Shown here: piece by piece, positions 10,751 to 23,965 of the stretch | How positions within the stretch are numbered: position 1 is the stretch's first letter | Layout of the letters: every line of letters starts with the position of its first letter | Assembly: GCA_947623455.1 (NCBI GenBank) | Contig: OX392533.1 | Location: 33,292,229-33,356,228 of the forward strand | DNA: 64,000 nt | Source: Mimachlamys varia | Lineage: Eukaryota; Mollusca; Bivalvia; Pectinida; Pectinidae | Direction: 5' to 3' | Position numbers and translations under genes: made by a program | Notes under the pieces: model-generated | The model's input: only the letters and a program-made list of their open reading frames with translations | What the model was told of the DNA's origin: nothing | The model's database searches: none

Positions 10751-12411
10751 AGGGAGTAAATTGATCTGGTTGAATGATTCAGAACAAAGTGTATCTTTTC
10801 TGTAGCATTCAATTAATGTGCATAATAAACGATACCGTTGGAAACACAGTTCCACTACATAGAGAACACAATATGTCTGCAAACAAATATGGCATACATT
10901 TATGTATATTATACATCATATGTTGTATATTATTATACGATCAACTTGATGAAGGTGAAGTTATCGTTACAGCGTATGGCAATACAATGTACATACATTA
11001 CAATATACATAGTCAAATCGCAGTGAATATGATGTTCAGCAAAGCAGAACAAACGTTCTTTGGATACGTCTTGCACAAAATTTGGAATTTACCTTACAAA
11101 TCAAATGTAGTAATAAATACAGATGTTGCAAAACTGGTCAAATACCCAAAATTTTATAAGATGAAATAATTCAAAGAACATCGTACTTGTAGAATGGTTT
11201 TTGCTAATGTTAATTGTATAGTACACCTAGTGAAACTCACACACTAACGAGAACTCGCACGCTAGGTACAACTAACATTGGTCCATGGTGATGACGGGTG
11301 CCGTTTCAGCGAGCCATTCGTTTGACAAATGTGATTTACCAAAAAAACAAATAAACAGCATTACAATCTGCTTACACGTCACAGCCCCCTCCCAAAGTAC
11401 ACCTCCTCCCGTATTCCATCATCACCTCGTTCCATCATTGACAGGGAAACATATGCTAGCTCAGGAATAACGAAAACCAAATGGTGAGTTTTAATGTTTT
11501 GCTTTATTTGATACATGTATTCAAACGTAGCAATGGCAAAAAAAGAACATTGTCTGACATCTAGGATTATATGGGAAATTCAGAGTTCACAGAACCCTTA
11601 AGTTACACAAATCCCAAAAAAATCAAGAAAAGATCTGAACAAATGTTAAATGTATAATGTATTTTACTTCAAATAAAGGATTTATATGTATACATTTAAT
11701 TTGATCCCAGTAATCATTTGCTATATTATAAGGATGTTTCTTTTAAATCAATATATATCGTCCAATAATGTTATATTGACAAGAGATACATGTACATCAT
11801 GGCATTTTAAAATGATCGTACCATATTCGTTTAAGTAAAAAAGTTGTTTATATTATGCAACATGTTTCTAACATACTTACGCATTTTAAGATGCTGCAGT
11901 AATCAGCATGATTCTTAAACGCTGGCTTCTGTAAACATCATTATAAAACTAAAACATAATTATATTAGAATGATAATTTAAAACTTATATTTGTTTTTCT
12001 TTAGTGATATCTACATCAATCGCAACAAAATAAATAAAATGAACCGAGTTATTGCGATGAAGGTGGCAGTAAATTGTCTTTACAATAGATTGTAATAAAT
12101 CCGAATAAAACCTTCAGTTTTGCATGATTTGTTTCTGTTCTCAAACAATAGCTGCATCCCCCTCGGTATGTACATGTGTCATTCATAATGACGTCGGTTT
12201 CCTAGCAAGTTATTTGAGGGCGTCAGGCGTCAAAATGAAAATACTTTATACACAGTGTGAATATTTAAATTGCAGTCATGGAATACATTTTAGCCAAAAT
12301 AATAATGAAATGAAGTTCGAATGACGCAATCTCTGAGGCACATTAATTAAACGATAACCAGTTTTTTTGTATTATATACCTGGAAAAATGGTTTTTAAAA
12401 AGTTTGTGTTT
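10751..12411. other. Non-coding stretch
   Basis: A 131-codon open frame at 10774-11169 is the longest here. It has no recognisable domain, starts next to the tRNA-like repeat, and the sequence is very AT-rich. The rest is AT-rich filler with no repeat that I recognise. Confidence 0.4.
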
Positions 12412-12601
12412 GATTTGGTTTACGTCCTAAAACAGGGTAATGTAAGGACGTGCCAGGTTTTGGAGGTGGACGAAAGTCGGGGTACCCGGAAAAAAACACC
12501 GACCTATGGTCAGTACATAGCACCTGTGGGTTCGAACCTGCAACCAAGAGGTGGATGTAGAATGACGATACGCCTTAACCACTCGGCACACGTGGTCCCT
12601 T
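12412..12601 (-). mobile_element. SINE family A, copy 1
   Basis: Family A is a roughly 200-bp SINE. Read on the minus strand, a tRNA-like head comes first: A box tggccaagtggttaag type, B box gagttcgaaacc type. A body with the ctccgggtactccggctttc type core follows, and a tail ends with ggacgtaaaacaaaa. This copy has the tail at 12412, the core at about 12475-12500 and the head at about 12525-12600. It retains the B box but is diverged, with a short deletion in the middle. Confidence 0.8.
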
Positions 12602-15009
12602 AAAAAATGTTTATGAGTGTTTCGCGCTTTTACGATCGCTCTTTGTTAGTTGAATAGACTTGTATAACAGCAGTGTTTGTGTAATTTTTGTTGTTAGTAT
12701 TTAAGTAACCTTTTTTTAAAACATGAAATCTTTCACAGAACAGGTAATAATTTTTTTTTTCATCGAGATGACGAGAAGCCATATAACGTTTGAAATGATA
12801 TAGAGAAACTCCGTTCTATACTTTAGTATAAGACATAGAAAACCCGTCACTGGGGCAATGTAAAGTGCACCTCATTTAGGAGAGCATATTTTAGTTTGAA
12901 GTATTTTTTTAAAAAACGAGTCTGTATTAGCCAATATTTTCGCACGTGGAATTTTTTGCTTAGTCAGCCTCCAAATTGTGTGTTGTGTGGAAATTTTCGC
13001 GGCGCTGTCAGTAATGCTTTTTTGCACTGTGTACAAAATGTACCTATAATATTATATTAGTTTACGCTGTAGAGTTTGAGTGGTGTTCAATATGTTCGCG
13101 TGTGTATATATTCGTGGATATTTAATACCAGTAAAATAAGCGAAAATTTCCACACCGCGACCATTTCCACTTTAACAGTAGTTTATACAGTTGTAAATTG
13201 TAGATAAAAATGAATGAGAAATATTCCGATTTGGTACGATTGTCCATGATTGCATGTAAATTTAAAAAGAAAATCGACAGTTGACCAATATGTGTGAACA
13301 GGTGCAAATACTCCAAATAATCTAATTTATGGTGATCTGTGATATCATCTGTATATAAATAAATGATTGTTTGATTATTGTACCTCTTGCACTCACTCAA
13401 ATACACTCTGCCGACAAACAGATCCAAGGTCTTGTCTCTGAGACCGTTTATGTTAAGCTTAAAATACCAACAATTTTAATGTACACGCAACCCATATGGG
13501 TAACCTTCACAGTTGTTGTACTAATATGAACCGATATTTCATTACCAGAGGATCTGTGTCGTTATTATAACTATAAATAATAGTTTAACCCTTTCAGCAG
13601 AAAGTGCATTACCAGCTGCGTAATTACGATTGGTTAACCACTGAAGTTTAATTACGAAACTGATGTGCCAACACAAATCAGTAACAAATGTTAAACAAAC
13701 GTGTTTCCGGAAAATAACCTTCACTCTCTGACATTTTAGATAATCGTACAAGCGTCTGGTGAAAACATAATCAAGGTCACTTGAGTGTTTTGAAAGGTTG
13801 GTCGTGTTTTGTCGAAGGTTTGAGATGGAACTGTGACTGTGCAGGAAGCTATATACCTATTTACAAAACAACGAAAATTAACTATTTCCGGAATGCTTAG
13901 TTAAGTGAGTTAAATAATGGATATTACGTGAGAAGTGTTCAAATGAGAGAACCAACAACACTTTGATAGATTATAGACAAAACATCTTTCAGTTAATGAA
14001 ACAATGCAAATTCCGTCTCGTAGTTAATTTCAAGGTTGCAAAACAAGAAGTAAATGGAACTATTATCATGAACGCAAATTAATTCATACAAAACCTAGAA
14101 AATGTGTATCTCAGGATTTAAGTGATTCATTCATTCATTTTTTTTTTTGAAATTTAAGAAATTGTATCAGTTCTGGGTCATAATTTAATTGGGAAGGCTG
14201 GTTAGTACAGACGATTCGCGACTGTCCAGGAATTCCTTGATTGCTAACGGCTGACGAGTGTGTAGAGTTATATATATAGATGTTTATGAAGAACACTTCC
14301 ATACATATATAAAGACGCAAACATGTTTACCAGGCAACTTCATCGTAGCAATGTTATGTACGACAAACTGTTGGAATACTCGGAATATTACTTTCTACAA
14401 TTTCAGCACAGCAATTTACACCACCAGTTTTGTCAATGACACAAACTCGAGACGCAAACGGATGTTAAGTACACGATATAATTACTTACCCGGCCCCGGT
14501 TCCGGAATAACTTAGTCGGCGGCCACATGAAAATTGTGTTCTATAAGTACTCCCGTCGGTATTTAGGATAGGTATTTAGCAATAATTACAGGTGATCGGC
14601 AGTTCATTTCGCTCATGAATGGTCGGTGAGAAACGTAAACGTACCTGTTGTTGAGAATGAAATAATGCGCATCGTCGTATAAACAGTGGAATGTTTACGA
14701 TAATGGCCTCCGTATGACAGTAATACCGTCTGACTGGGATCGTTTGCAGTCGTTTGCATACCAGTGCTGTACTTGAATGGGAATCTCAGATATATATATA
14801 TACCTCTATTGATTTTGTCGATCAGTGCTACATAAAAGTAGTAAAAATGAGAGATGTCTTATGACTTTTATTGCAAAGTCTGGAAAAATGTACTTGAATG
14901 ACGTCATATGAATTTGTCTACCTAAAGCTGATGCAGTTACTACGACTGATGTTCTACGAGCACAGTAAACCACAAAGGAGAAGGTAATGTTTAAAAAGTT
15001 TCAGATAAT
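12602..15009. other. Non-coding stretch
   Basis: No gene or known repeat found. Short open frames near 13122, 13542 and 14258 are in AT-rich sequence without recognisable domains. Confidence 0.4.
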
Positions 15010-15350
15010 AACAAAGCTTTAACAAACCCTAGATCCGAAAAATCTCAAAATCGAATAAAATAGAGGCAGAGGCAAATATGAACCAAGAAAAAGATTAACA
15101 TGGATACCATTATAAAAGTACAAGAAAATAAGACCAGGGGTTCCGGAAGTTTTAGCGTCTTCAAGTAAATGTCATAGCTCAAAGGAAGAAATGAGACATA
15201 ATTATCAATCATAACATCAGCCATACTAATGAGCATATTCAAAAACGTCTACCTTCATATCATGCAAGGATGTAGAATAATTTTCAAAGAGACCAAGATG
15301 GCGACCATAAAATGTCCACTATTTTCCATCAACCTGTATCTCCCGAACCC
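15010..15350 (-). repeat. Family B repeat copy 4, nearly full length
   Basis: Minus orientation. It starts with a decayed terminal block near 15030 (gatccgaaaaatctcaaaatc), has the aagaccaggggttccggaag core near 15130, and continues through 'tactaatgagcatattcaaa' (about 15223) and the 'agatggcgaccataaaa' block (about 15297) to the distal 'gtatctcccgaacc' end. A short deletion removes the cgacgacacc segment. Confidence 0.8.
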
Positions 15351-15900
15351 AGTGTCGAAAGATTGTTCGTATACGGTAAACCATTTTTATATTTTTTGCA
15401 ATTACAAAAAGAAATCAGTTCTTTTCCAATGATATTTTTAGACGCTACACCTTTTGCAACACCGGATCCTTTTCACCAGTACAGTGTGCATGGGTCTTCA
15501 TTTAATCGATTTGTTTATCCATGTTTTCCTTTCGTTAAATGGTTATTTGTTCTGTTTATTTTTTCTCTGGAACGTTTAAATGTTTTGATTATTTCATCTT
15601 AATTAATTACATTAATAGCAATGATTTAGGCAAGTAAGATAAACAATTGTGATTAACATAACTCGGATAACTTGTTTCATAATTGTTGGTAAATAAATAA
15701 AGTTTTTTAAATAAGAAAGATAAGCATGTCTTAACTTAATATACTTAGTGTCATATCTGTATATTTGAACAACACGATCACTGGTTATTTAAAAATTATG
15801 AAATACAGTATTGTAGCATGAGGAGATGAAGGCATACATATGTACGTATTGCACCTCAGACTAGAATGTCCTGAAATCATTTGTTGAATGACGTTACGTG
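15351..15900. other. Non-coding stretch
   Basis: AT-rich and unremarkable; nothing recognised. Confidence 0.4.
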
Positions 15901-15929
15901 GTGACCCTCTTTTTTCTATAGAGGGTCAC
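15901..15929. repeat. Short hairpin gtgaccctct / agagggtcac
   Basis: A perfect 10-bp stem separated by nine bases. Its arm sequence also forms the ends of the adjacent inverted-repeat element at 15961-16298, so it may be part of a nested or partly duplicated element. Confidence 0.8.
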
Positions 15930-15960
15930 TTTGTGACGTTTGAGGGCGCTACATGTTTAA

Positions 15961-16298
15961 TAGAGGGTCAGTTTGATTTAATGGCGGCGACGATGTCCAC
16001 CGCTTCGGAAATCAAATAGCTTGTACCTTTGAAACATGGCTTCTAAAATCGTGAATTAAATTTCGGTTCATCTGTATTACTTCTTTGTAACCATTACAAT
16101 TAACAAATGCAAAAAAAAACAACTAAAAACTAAGTCTAAAGTCTTTGTTAAATATTTGAATTGTTTTGTTAAGTTTCAGTTGTTTTGTTACCTTCAATAA
16201 ATGAAATTAATAATGGTGTAAGTGTTTTTCTATCAAGTGTGTATAGAAAGGGTCCTCGATGCGATGAAGTCGATATATAGTCACTTACTGACCCTCTA
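15961..16298. mobile_element. Small inverted-repeat element, possible TA target duplication
   Basis: Tagagggtcagt at 15961-15972 and actgaccctcta at 16287-16298 are perfect inverted complements. They can be read as a 10-bp terminal repeat flanked by TA on each side, the mark of Tc1/mariner-type insertion. The interior is non-coding, with a short gcggcgacg-rich patch near 15984. Confidence 0.6.
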
Positions 16299-16331
16299 TA
16301 AGGCCATAAAAGGTCAGTAAATGACTATATA
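16274..16331. repeat. 20-bp stem hairpin
   Basis: The arm at 16274-16293 pairs with 16312-16331 with a single mismatch, around an 18-base loop. It overlaps the right end of the preceding element, suggesting a foldback structure or two overlapping insertions. Confidence 0.85.
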
Positions 16332-16334
16332 ACG

Positions 16335-18214
16335 TATAATGTAGCTACGCATTTTAGTGTGTCTAAGATTAGAAAGAAGATAAATAGACAGTGATGATTG
16401 ACGTAATGGTTTAACTGAAGAAAGAAATGTAGAGCCACTGAAAACGTATCTATGCACACAAACATAGAACGAGGACTTCAGTTGTAATATAAACACACTT
16501 GTTTAATCAACCACGCCTCACAATAAGAAATGAAGGCCATTTTGCCAAATTTGTTATCACATTGATCTTATGTATGCGACTAAAACATTGAAAACAGTTG
16601 TCCAAGGTTTCAGATCGATATTTTACAAAAACAAATGACGCATATAAATACCGTTTCTATGTGGTTATAATCATGGTTTTAACCATTATCTCACGAATTA
16701 TGATAAAACAGGATATTGGCGTGTTAATATTCTCAGCGTGACTGAACATTTAATCCAAAAGTACTTATTTTGGTGCACTAAAAATTTAGCGCAAAACCGA
16801 TTTTAAACTGATATTCACAATGATGAATTAGCGCACCCAAACTACTTCTTGTAGACAGCAATTACAATCAAATGAATTATTTTAAATCCCAAAATCTGCT
16901 CTGTTTGTGGCTAGAAAAAGTCAACAAATTATATTAAGACACTGCAACGAGTGGCGGGGTGGAGGTGGTGGTGGTGGTTAGTTGCTCTCAAAACACACCT
17001 GCTCTAACGCAAGGACCACCGTCTTTGGCTTGTTGTAAAAGGATACCGTGATAAAGGGGAGCTTATTCCTTAGTATAGTTTAGGTAGCACACCACCAATC
17101 AATTACCTCTATTACAATTAATGTAAGGTTATCATAAACCTTTTTTTATACTCTATAAAATGTTTTTAGTGCAATCATTTAGCGGATTGCGTTCAGCGCG
17201 GAAATGGCTTTAATAAGTTGACCGCTACAGTGTGTGTTGCTACGTTTACCGTATACAATGAGGTTAAATAATATTTTAAATCACATTCCTTCCACTGAAC
17301 TTGCTTCATGTATTTGCGAGGGCACCACATCCCTTTCTTAAACTCTTATACTAAGTTATATCCGCATGCTGTCTTTAAAAAATGAGTTTACAAAAAATAT
17401 TCTTTTGAAATATGAAAAGTAAATCTTTAATTTAAAATGGTTAGATTTCATCTTCCAAAAATTTTATTTCATATCATTGGTTTATCATACCTGCAGATTT
17501 TCATGATTTTAAAAATCAAAGTTTTGCGTTTGAATCAGTTTTGGAGCTTAAATTATATCTTTAACATTTTTTATCAATTCCTATCTAATTCCAAAATCCG
17601 TCACTTTTCGAAAAGGCAGTTAATACACAAACCTACTACCTTAGTTTCATTCAAAGAAAAATTCATTATTTTGGGATATGCACATAAGCAGTATGACCTC
17701 AAAAATCGTTTGAATTTCTATTATAAAGCCGAGGTAAAAATAGCTTGGTCTGCTACAGAAAATGAAGCGCGTTATCTCCTTCAATGAACTTCGTATTTAC
17801 TTAGCCTCTCCGTGTTGAACGACACATTTTACGAGTATTGCATGCTAGATTTTATTTAGATGGAAAGGTTTTCAAAATTATAAAGATAATTCGGCAACCA
17901 TAAACACCTTCTTTAAATAGATTTAACGGTTTGCGTATGAAGGTGATAAACTTGATGATGCATATGTGAAATGTGAGCAGCGTCTTATTTAAGTTCATAG
18001 CACCAAGTGCATCTCTGAAAACAGGACATCGGCCTCCAAGTTTACGTTGTAAAATCCATGGCGTAAATATGTATTTGAAATAAGGCCTTTTTTAAAAGAA
18101 TTAATCCAAAGATGAAGAATATTTCCAGTACTCCTGAGCTTCTAAACTGTCATTAATTAAAAAGGAAATATGAACTTAAATGGTCAAACCTAAACGTTTT
18201 TCTTTGGTCATACA
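16335..18214. other. Non-coding stretch
   Basis: It includes a short ggtggtggtggt run near 16965. A 116-codon open frame at 17437-17787 has no recognisable domain and an extreme bias to Ile, Leu, Phe and Lys, as expected from AT-rich non-coding DNA. Confidence 0.4.
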
Positions 18215-18413
18215 TGTATACTATTTATTCTATTCATTTCACAACAATTATGAGACAAGTAATATGATGGTAGCACGCGGGAGGGAAGGGGAGATTGCGG
18301 GAAACCCGCGTTGTTAGGCAATAACCCATTACCTTTCAATGTCCGATAGTGGAATAGAACCCCGGCCGCATCGGTGAAAGGCATGTTGCCTATAAAATGC
18401 ACCACACCACTCA
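18215..18413 (-). mobile_element. SINE family B-SINE, copy 1
   Basis: B-SINE is a second tRNA-headed SINE. In forward orientation its head has a gtggtgcagtggatagg type A box and a ccggggttcgattcccc type B box, and its body shares the gttttctccgggtactccgg core with family A. This minus-strand copy has the tail motif acaattatgagacaagtaat at about 18241 and the head near 18355-18413. The core has decayed to a gaaacccgcg remnant. Confidence 0.75.
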
Positions 18414-18439
18414 TTTTTTTGGTAAATGCTATGAAATGA

Positions 18440-18840
18440 AATAAGAGAATACCGAAGCGTCAACATAATCATAATCCAAACTCAAAATCGGATAAACCAG
18501 GGGCAAAATTGAACAAAGGAAAGATTTACATGGAGACCCCTGCAAAAGTACAAGAGAATAAGACCAGGTGTTCCGGAAGAGTAAGCGTCTTCTGCTTCAT
18601 CGACGACACCCGCCATGTAAATCTTTGTCACATCCAAGCAAACATCAAGTTCTCAAAATGAGAACCGAGTATCATTGTCAATCACAACAAGTAAACACAC
18701 TAATGAGCATACTCAAAAACGTCCATCTTCATATCACTTAAAGATACAGAATATTTCTCAATGAGACAAAGATGGCGACCATAAAAGTTGCCCGTAGTAC
18801 TGATCAACCTGCATCTCTCGAATCCTTGTGTTGTTAGTTT
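18440..18840 (-). repeat. Family B repeat copy 5, best preserved
   Basis: Minus orientation and essentially complete. The terminal gaataccgaagcgtcaacat is near 18448, followed by aagaccaggtgttccggaag at about 18560, gcttcatcgacgacaccc at about 18595, the 'aatgagcatactcaaaaacg' block at about 18704, agatggcgaccataaaag at about 18770, and the distal ctcgaatccttgtgttgtta end. It gives the clearest template for the family. Confidence 0.85.
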
Positions 18841-20449
18841 GTTTGTTGTTAGTTTGTTTTTAATGTATTTCGTTCCAATTAACTGCTCTGACTAAACTGT
18901 TGTCAAGGCCTTTTTTACTGTGGTCCAAGCATAACCGCACTATCTATATATAATGCCCGTGCAGGACTTGCAATGTCACAAGGACTTAACACATTTATTG
19001 AAAACAATGCAAACAAAAAAAGTAATTATAAACTCCAATTACGTCTTATTGTTTTAATAATAATTATGAATCATCTTTAATCAACTTTTGCAGAATTGAT
19101 TCTGATACGAAACTGGATGTTTACTTTGAACGGATTTTATTTTCCCTATACCTTTGAAGGACCAATTGGAGGATCGAACCCCGGTACTCTTAGTGAAAGG
19201 GGAACACTATCTTTTGCATAATCATGCAGTGTACCTCAATTAGAATGATAATGAATAAGAAGGATCAGTCCTTTACTCCATGTAATGATATTTAAAGTCC
19301 AAATGAATTGTTCTTGGTAACATAATTAATTACATCGTAATACAATACACAATAATATCCAACATCCAAATGAAAAAGTTGTAGAATATCTCGGCGATAA
19401 TAAATGTAGTACAACCAGTGCATCTTTGGTATGCAACAGGTGATAAAAAAGACTTTAGTAGCATTACATTTCAGACGAATTAGCATGAAATTCGCATCTG
19501 TCGTCATGGATCATGCCAGAGACACAGACATACGGGTATTCCGACAATAACGATTTTTCAGCGAGAACACATATCATTGTGTCGTCGAGGCTATCAAGAA
19601 CCATCGCACGTGCCAATATGAAACTCTGGGGTGACGTCATTATTACTTTCAAATGTTTTGCTGATATTGAATGTGTTGTTGTTTGAAGTAGACCTCCTGG
19701 CAATGCACATGTCAATCCGGAATGTATGGTTATTAAAAGAGGCAGTAAAAAGGTTAACAAGATGTAAGTCAAGCATTACCTGTGACGTTTTAATCAGGAC
19801 GAGTAACATTGGGAAAGTTTTAAGAGGAATGTGTATATGCAGCCAAACACACAAGAAATAAGCTTCAATGTGAATTGGTAAAGAGAACAATATTGAAATA
19901 CGAGCACGTGGAATCAGTAACAAATGTTTCGGTAGTTCAAATGGTCTTATTTACCAGATAATTAGATATTACACACCGAGTGGTTAATTTTCAATAAATA
20001 AATGAAAACAAAATGCAAAGACAATAGTTTTAACGAGTGTCTTATTTAACTTTTGAAAATTAGCATAGCGTGAGTGAAATAAATACCACGTCCAAACACC
20101 ACGAGTCGTGTAATATGTTTCTACCACAATGATGATAGGACATTTAAAGATCTTCTTTTGAAATAAATCAACTTTTTGTAATTTATTTGTTATAATGCAA
20201 TACTTGTGTTTTAGTTTTTTTTATAATGGGCATTTCAAACTGCTAATAACATAATATACAAACACAACGACAAAGGACTAATGGAATGCTTATTCATGTT
20301 ATTCTTGCTCATAAACACTGCATGTATCGTCAAACAGACAATCAACGTTATAGTTGAGTAGATAAAATATGTTCAGTTACATTTTTACCACTTAAACCAT
20401 TTCTGATTAATAAATCTGTTGTAACTTACTTCAATAAACAACCTGTACT
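18841..20449. other. Non-coding stretch with one decayed SINE piece
   Basis: No gene is seen. Overlapping short open frames on both strands at 19292-19923 cancel each other as evidence and show no domain. A B-SINE remnant at 19150-19225 is listed separately. Confidence 0.4.
19150..19225 (-). mobile_element. Decayed B-SINE head fragment
   Basis: The stretch tatacctttgaagg, then ggatcgaaccccgg, then tagtgaaagg with aacactatc follows the same order as the B-SINE tRNA-like head on the minus strand. Core and tail are not visible. Confidence 0.55.
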
Positions 20450-20661
20450 TGTTTTGCTTGTGTTATACGTCCTTTTAACAATTATTGTTATTTAAGGACG
20501 TGTCAGGTTGTAGTGACGGGGAAAGCCGGAGTTCCAAGGAAAAACCAACTACCAGTATCTAGCAACTGCATCTTGCAGGCACCGATTAAGCAACCTACGG
20601 TTGGAGGGCTAGTGGAAGCAGAATGTCACACACCTTAACCACTTCGCCATCGAAGCCCTAA
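20450..20661 (-). mobile_element. SINE family A, copy 2
   Basis: Minus orientation. The tail 'tatacgtccttttaacaatt' begins at about 20465, ttaaggacgtgtcagg lies at about 20503, a diverged core at about 20522, and the head ending ccttaaccacttcgccatcg at about 20655. The B box has decayed (it carries an extra 'accgattaagcaacc' segment). Confidence 0.75.
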
Positions 20662-23600
20662 ACAACAAACGCACATAGGTATATATCTGTTTATAAGTAG
20701 AATGCAATATTTGTATTCATGATATTAAAAAAAACTTCTCAAAGAAATGTTAAGAATTTTGTAGAGTATATGGTTTGTGTTCTGATAAAAGTTATGTTAG
20801 CGGAGTCTCACATGGATATGTCCTTCATTCCCCACGAAGCGGTCAAATGTGACCTTTGATCCTTTTTAAACTTATGAATACCAAAATCTGGTGTATAACT
20901 TCATCGTGTGATGCTATGGCGTGAAAATGAACTAAATCTGTCCAGAGTTTTTTTTTAAGAATTGCTGTAAACAAGGTTTGGACGCACAGATGCACAGATA
21001 ACGTGATTACTTTATACCCCCTTACCTAATTGGGGATATAAAAATGGGTTTCAATCGACTGTCCAGATCTGTGATAATTCCAGGATATTTGTAACTTGCA
21101 ATAAAGCTTTCAACCTAAACACGGCAGTCGGGAACATCATCACTATTGGAGATGGCATCTGTCAGGAAAGTGGCATCGGAAATATACCGGTGTTAAACGG
21201 TGATCTTTAAATTAGATCAGACGCGCTGAATTTAGGAGTTGGTTGAACACCGAAAATGTGCCAGTAGTACAACTTATCCAGACATTCGTGTTAAATTCTT
21301 AAGCTGGCAGCTATATATAAAAGTCTAATTCTTTTGAACGTCTTTTACTGCATCCAAGGTTTGTCTGTGAAAAGACAACGTACCAGCCATTTATCAATAT
21401 CGAGAAATTTGATGATAGAAAACAAATGATAACTCCATATCGGCAAAAAAACTTCAGACAATAATCAGGTAACATAAAAAAACACAATCTATAGTATAAT
21501 AGTATGGTCATGAGGACCCCGTAAAGCCGCAATCTTGAATAAATCCGTTAAAAATAAGATCACGTATTGAAGTATAATTAAATCATAATTACTCAAAACA
21601 AACAGTAATAATAACCCGTATCACCATGTTCACATTTTTCTTCCTTTGGTAGTCATAAACATTCGGATGACGTTGCGTAATTGCTGTAGATATAGTGTGA
21701 TGTTTATTTTATTGAAACTTGGTTTGCACAATCCGAAGCTCAAGCATATTGAGCAGTTTGATGCAGTAAATGTTTGCCAAAACGGATGAAAATACATATG
21801 TAAAGTATTCGAAATGTTTAGAGAATATAGAGAAAAAAGAAATGTGTCGATGAAAAAATAATGAAACATTTTTTTTTCATATCTGAAATAAGTTTCGTCG
21901 ACATTGATTTCAATTAACGATTTTGTTTCCATTCAGATGATGTTTGATATTTTGTTTCGTCATCTTGTTTCAGTCAGAAATTGTGTTAAACTTAAACAAA
22001 GGGTGTGTATAGCCAGTTGGAATCCTATATCAAACCGAGCATCTTAAAAAATAACCAACAAAAGATTTACATACCAAACGCCGCCATACACGTTTTGTAA
22101 AGGGCAGTAACCGTGAGATGTTAATGTAGACAAAGCCATTAAGCTTGTCCTATATAACTTAAACTACTAACAATGTTGTAATACATCTAAAGAAAATGTG
22201 GAGTGATAAATTATCGGCTTACTTTACGAAGACGGAAGTAGAAACATCACCTATTTATTCCCTTGCCGCAGTAACATCGGCTATCATTAGGAGATCACTA
22301 CTCGATAAGACAAAGGCACTGAGAAGCAATGCTCGTCACGCGTAATGCAAGCGAAAGCAATTTTACAGTAAATAATTAGATAAAAAAGGTAATATGTATA
22401 TATATATATATTGATAAAGGATATTGGTCGCTATGTTACCTGCTAATTAAAAACTTTTTTTTTTGCCATGGCATGTTTATTTTTGGTAAATTTTATTTGA
22501 TAAGAAATAACATAAATACAAATGTATATCGGATCGTCGGCCGTTTCGCTACCTAAAATACTACGAAAATGACACGGTGTGGCTGCCTTCCTTACCTACC
22601 TCGTAGCTCCGAATCTCAAAGTTTTGTCATCTAAAAAAACTGCTAAATGTTACGTTTTCCTTTGTTTGAATCGGTAATAAAATTACCACACGCATTTATG
22701 TTAACAAATTTATTACTAAGTTTATGTCTATTTGAGTACCTTTTACTTGGAAACGAACTTAATACTACTTTATTGATGTTTAAGACCAAACACCCGTATA
22801 CAAATAAAGCTAACAATGCTGATTCCCCTGTATCAAACCAGCTATAATATAGCGAATGCGCTTGTATATTAGCTTGAGTAGTGGTCATTTGGGAATGTTT
22901 CTATGCAATTATTGGAGGAGGGTGAATGTCCAGTACATGTTGGTAACTAGTTAGCTTATCTAGGTCAGTGGATCGACAGAATTCGGTCAATGTTCGCTTA
23001 AATCTGTTTTGAAAAAGGAATACAATTTGAAAACGATACAGTTGAGATTGATGGTATCACGAAGATCGCGTTTTAAACGTAATTGCGATAACGTACCTCA
23101 ACATTACACCCTGAAGTGTCTAGTTTGAACACTTAACAAACATATATATACAGCTTCTTTGTATTTTGGCTAGTTTGGATATGTTATGTTTGTTTTAAGT
23201 ATCAACTTCGTTCATTTCCACTGTTGTTGTGAATTCATCTCGTAGATAAGATTCGCTTCACATTTAGATAAAAAGATGGAAATACAACTAGGACAATAAA
23301 GAACAAAAAACCGATTTCTTCGTAGCAAACTTCTACATGTAATGCCTCTCTATTTTCACAGTTCTGAATTTCATGAATAGTTATCAAGATAGTTATATAC
23401 AATGCAATAATTCTTCGTACAACCTATTGTAAGGAGTTAATTGATTATATGTTGGTTGAGATCATAATACACATGCTTCACTTCAAGCAAACGATGTTTT
23501 TTTTTACAGAAACGTTCAACTCAAGATATATGAAGATGAAGAAATTCACCGAGAAGTCATGCTCAATAAAATCGAAATTAAGAAAATTAGAATTAGAAAA

Positions 23601-23784
23601 ACATGAGAAACAAACAATACTAATTTCTGTTTGTAAAACAATGTTTCTGCAATCAGCTAAACGAAATAACCTAGATTATGGTGTTTTAAAGGAATAAACA
23701 TCCCCAACGCATAGTATAAGGGAACGTCATTATTAGAAATGGAATAAGGAATAACGTACAAGGTAGCCAAAACGTGATCTACGT
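20662..23784. other. Long non-coding stretch
   Basis: Positions 20830-21045 read like a decayed interspersed repeat (a tgacctttgatcctttt block, then gacgcacagatgcacagata), of uncertain family. A short TA run lies at 22393-22412. No gene recognised. Confidence 0.4.
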
Positions 23785-23965
23785 AACCCCTCTGCTTCTA
23801 CATTCGTTGATAGACATTTTGGATTCCCGCCTTTTGGTCCCTAGCATCACTGAAGAGCACTAGGAGGACGAAACAGCTGTAAGATGTGCAATTTTAATTC
23901 ATTTTTCGACAAACTATATCTTTTGCCCAATTTAACAGGTGCATCATATGTGTGTGTTACATCAA
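23785..23965 (+). repeat. Family C repeat copy 1
   Basis: Family C is defined here by tctgcttctacatt, then ctagcatcactgaagag, then aggaggacgaaacagctgta, then aaaggtgcagcatatgtgtg. All blocks are present in order. It is about 180 bp with no coding capacity; its class is not determined. Confidence 0.8.

Noticed and set aside
10774..11169. 131-codon plus-strand open frame
   Set aside because: AT-rich, no domain, no linked exon, next to a tRNA-like repeat. A distant or orphan exon cannot be excluded, but nothing supports it.
17437..17787. 116-codon plus-strand open frame
   Set aside because: Ile/Leu/Phe/Lys bias typical of non-coding AT-rich sequence; no domain.
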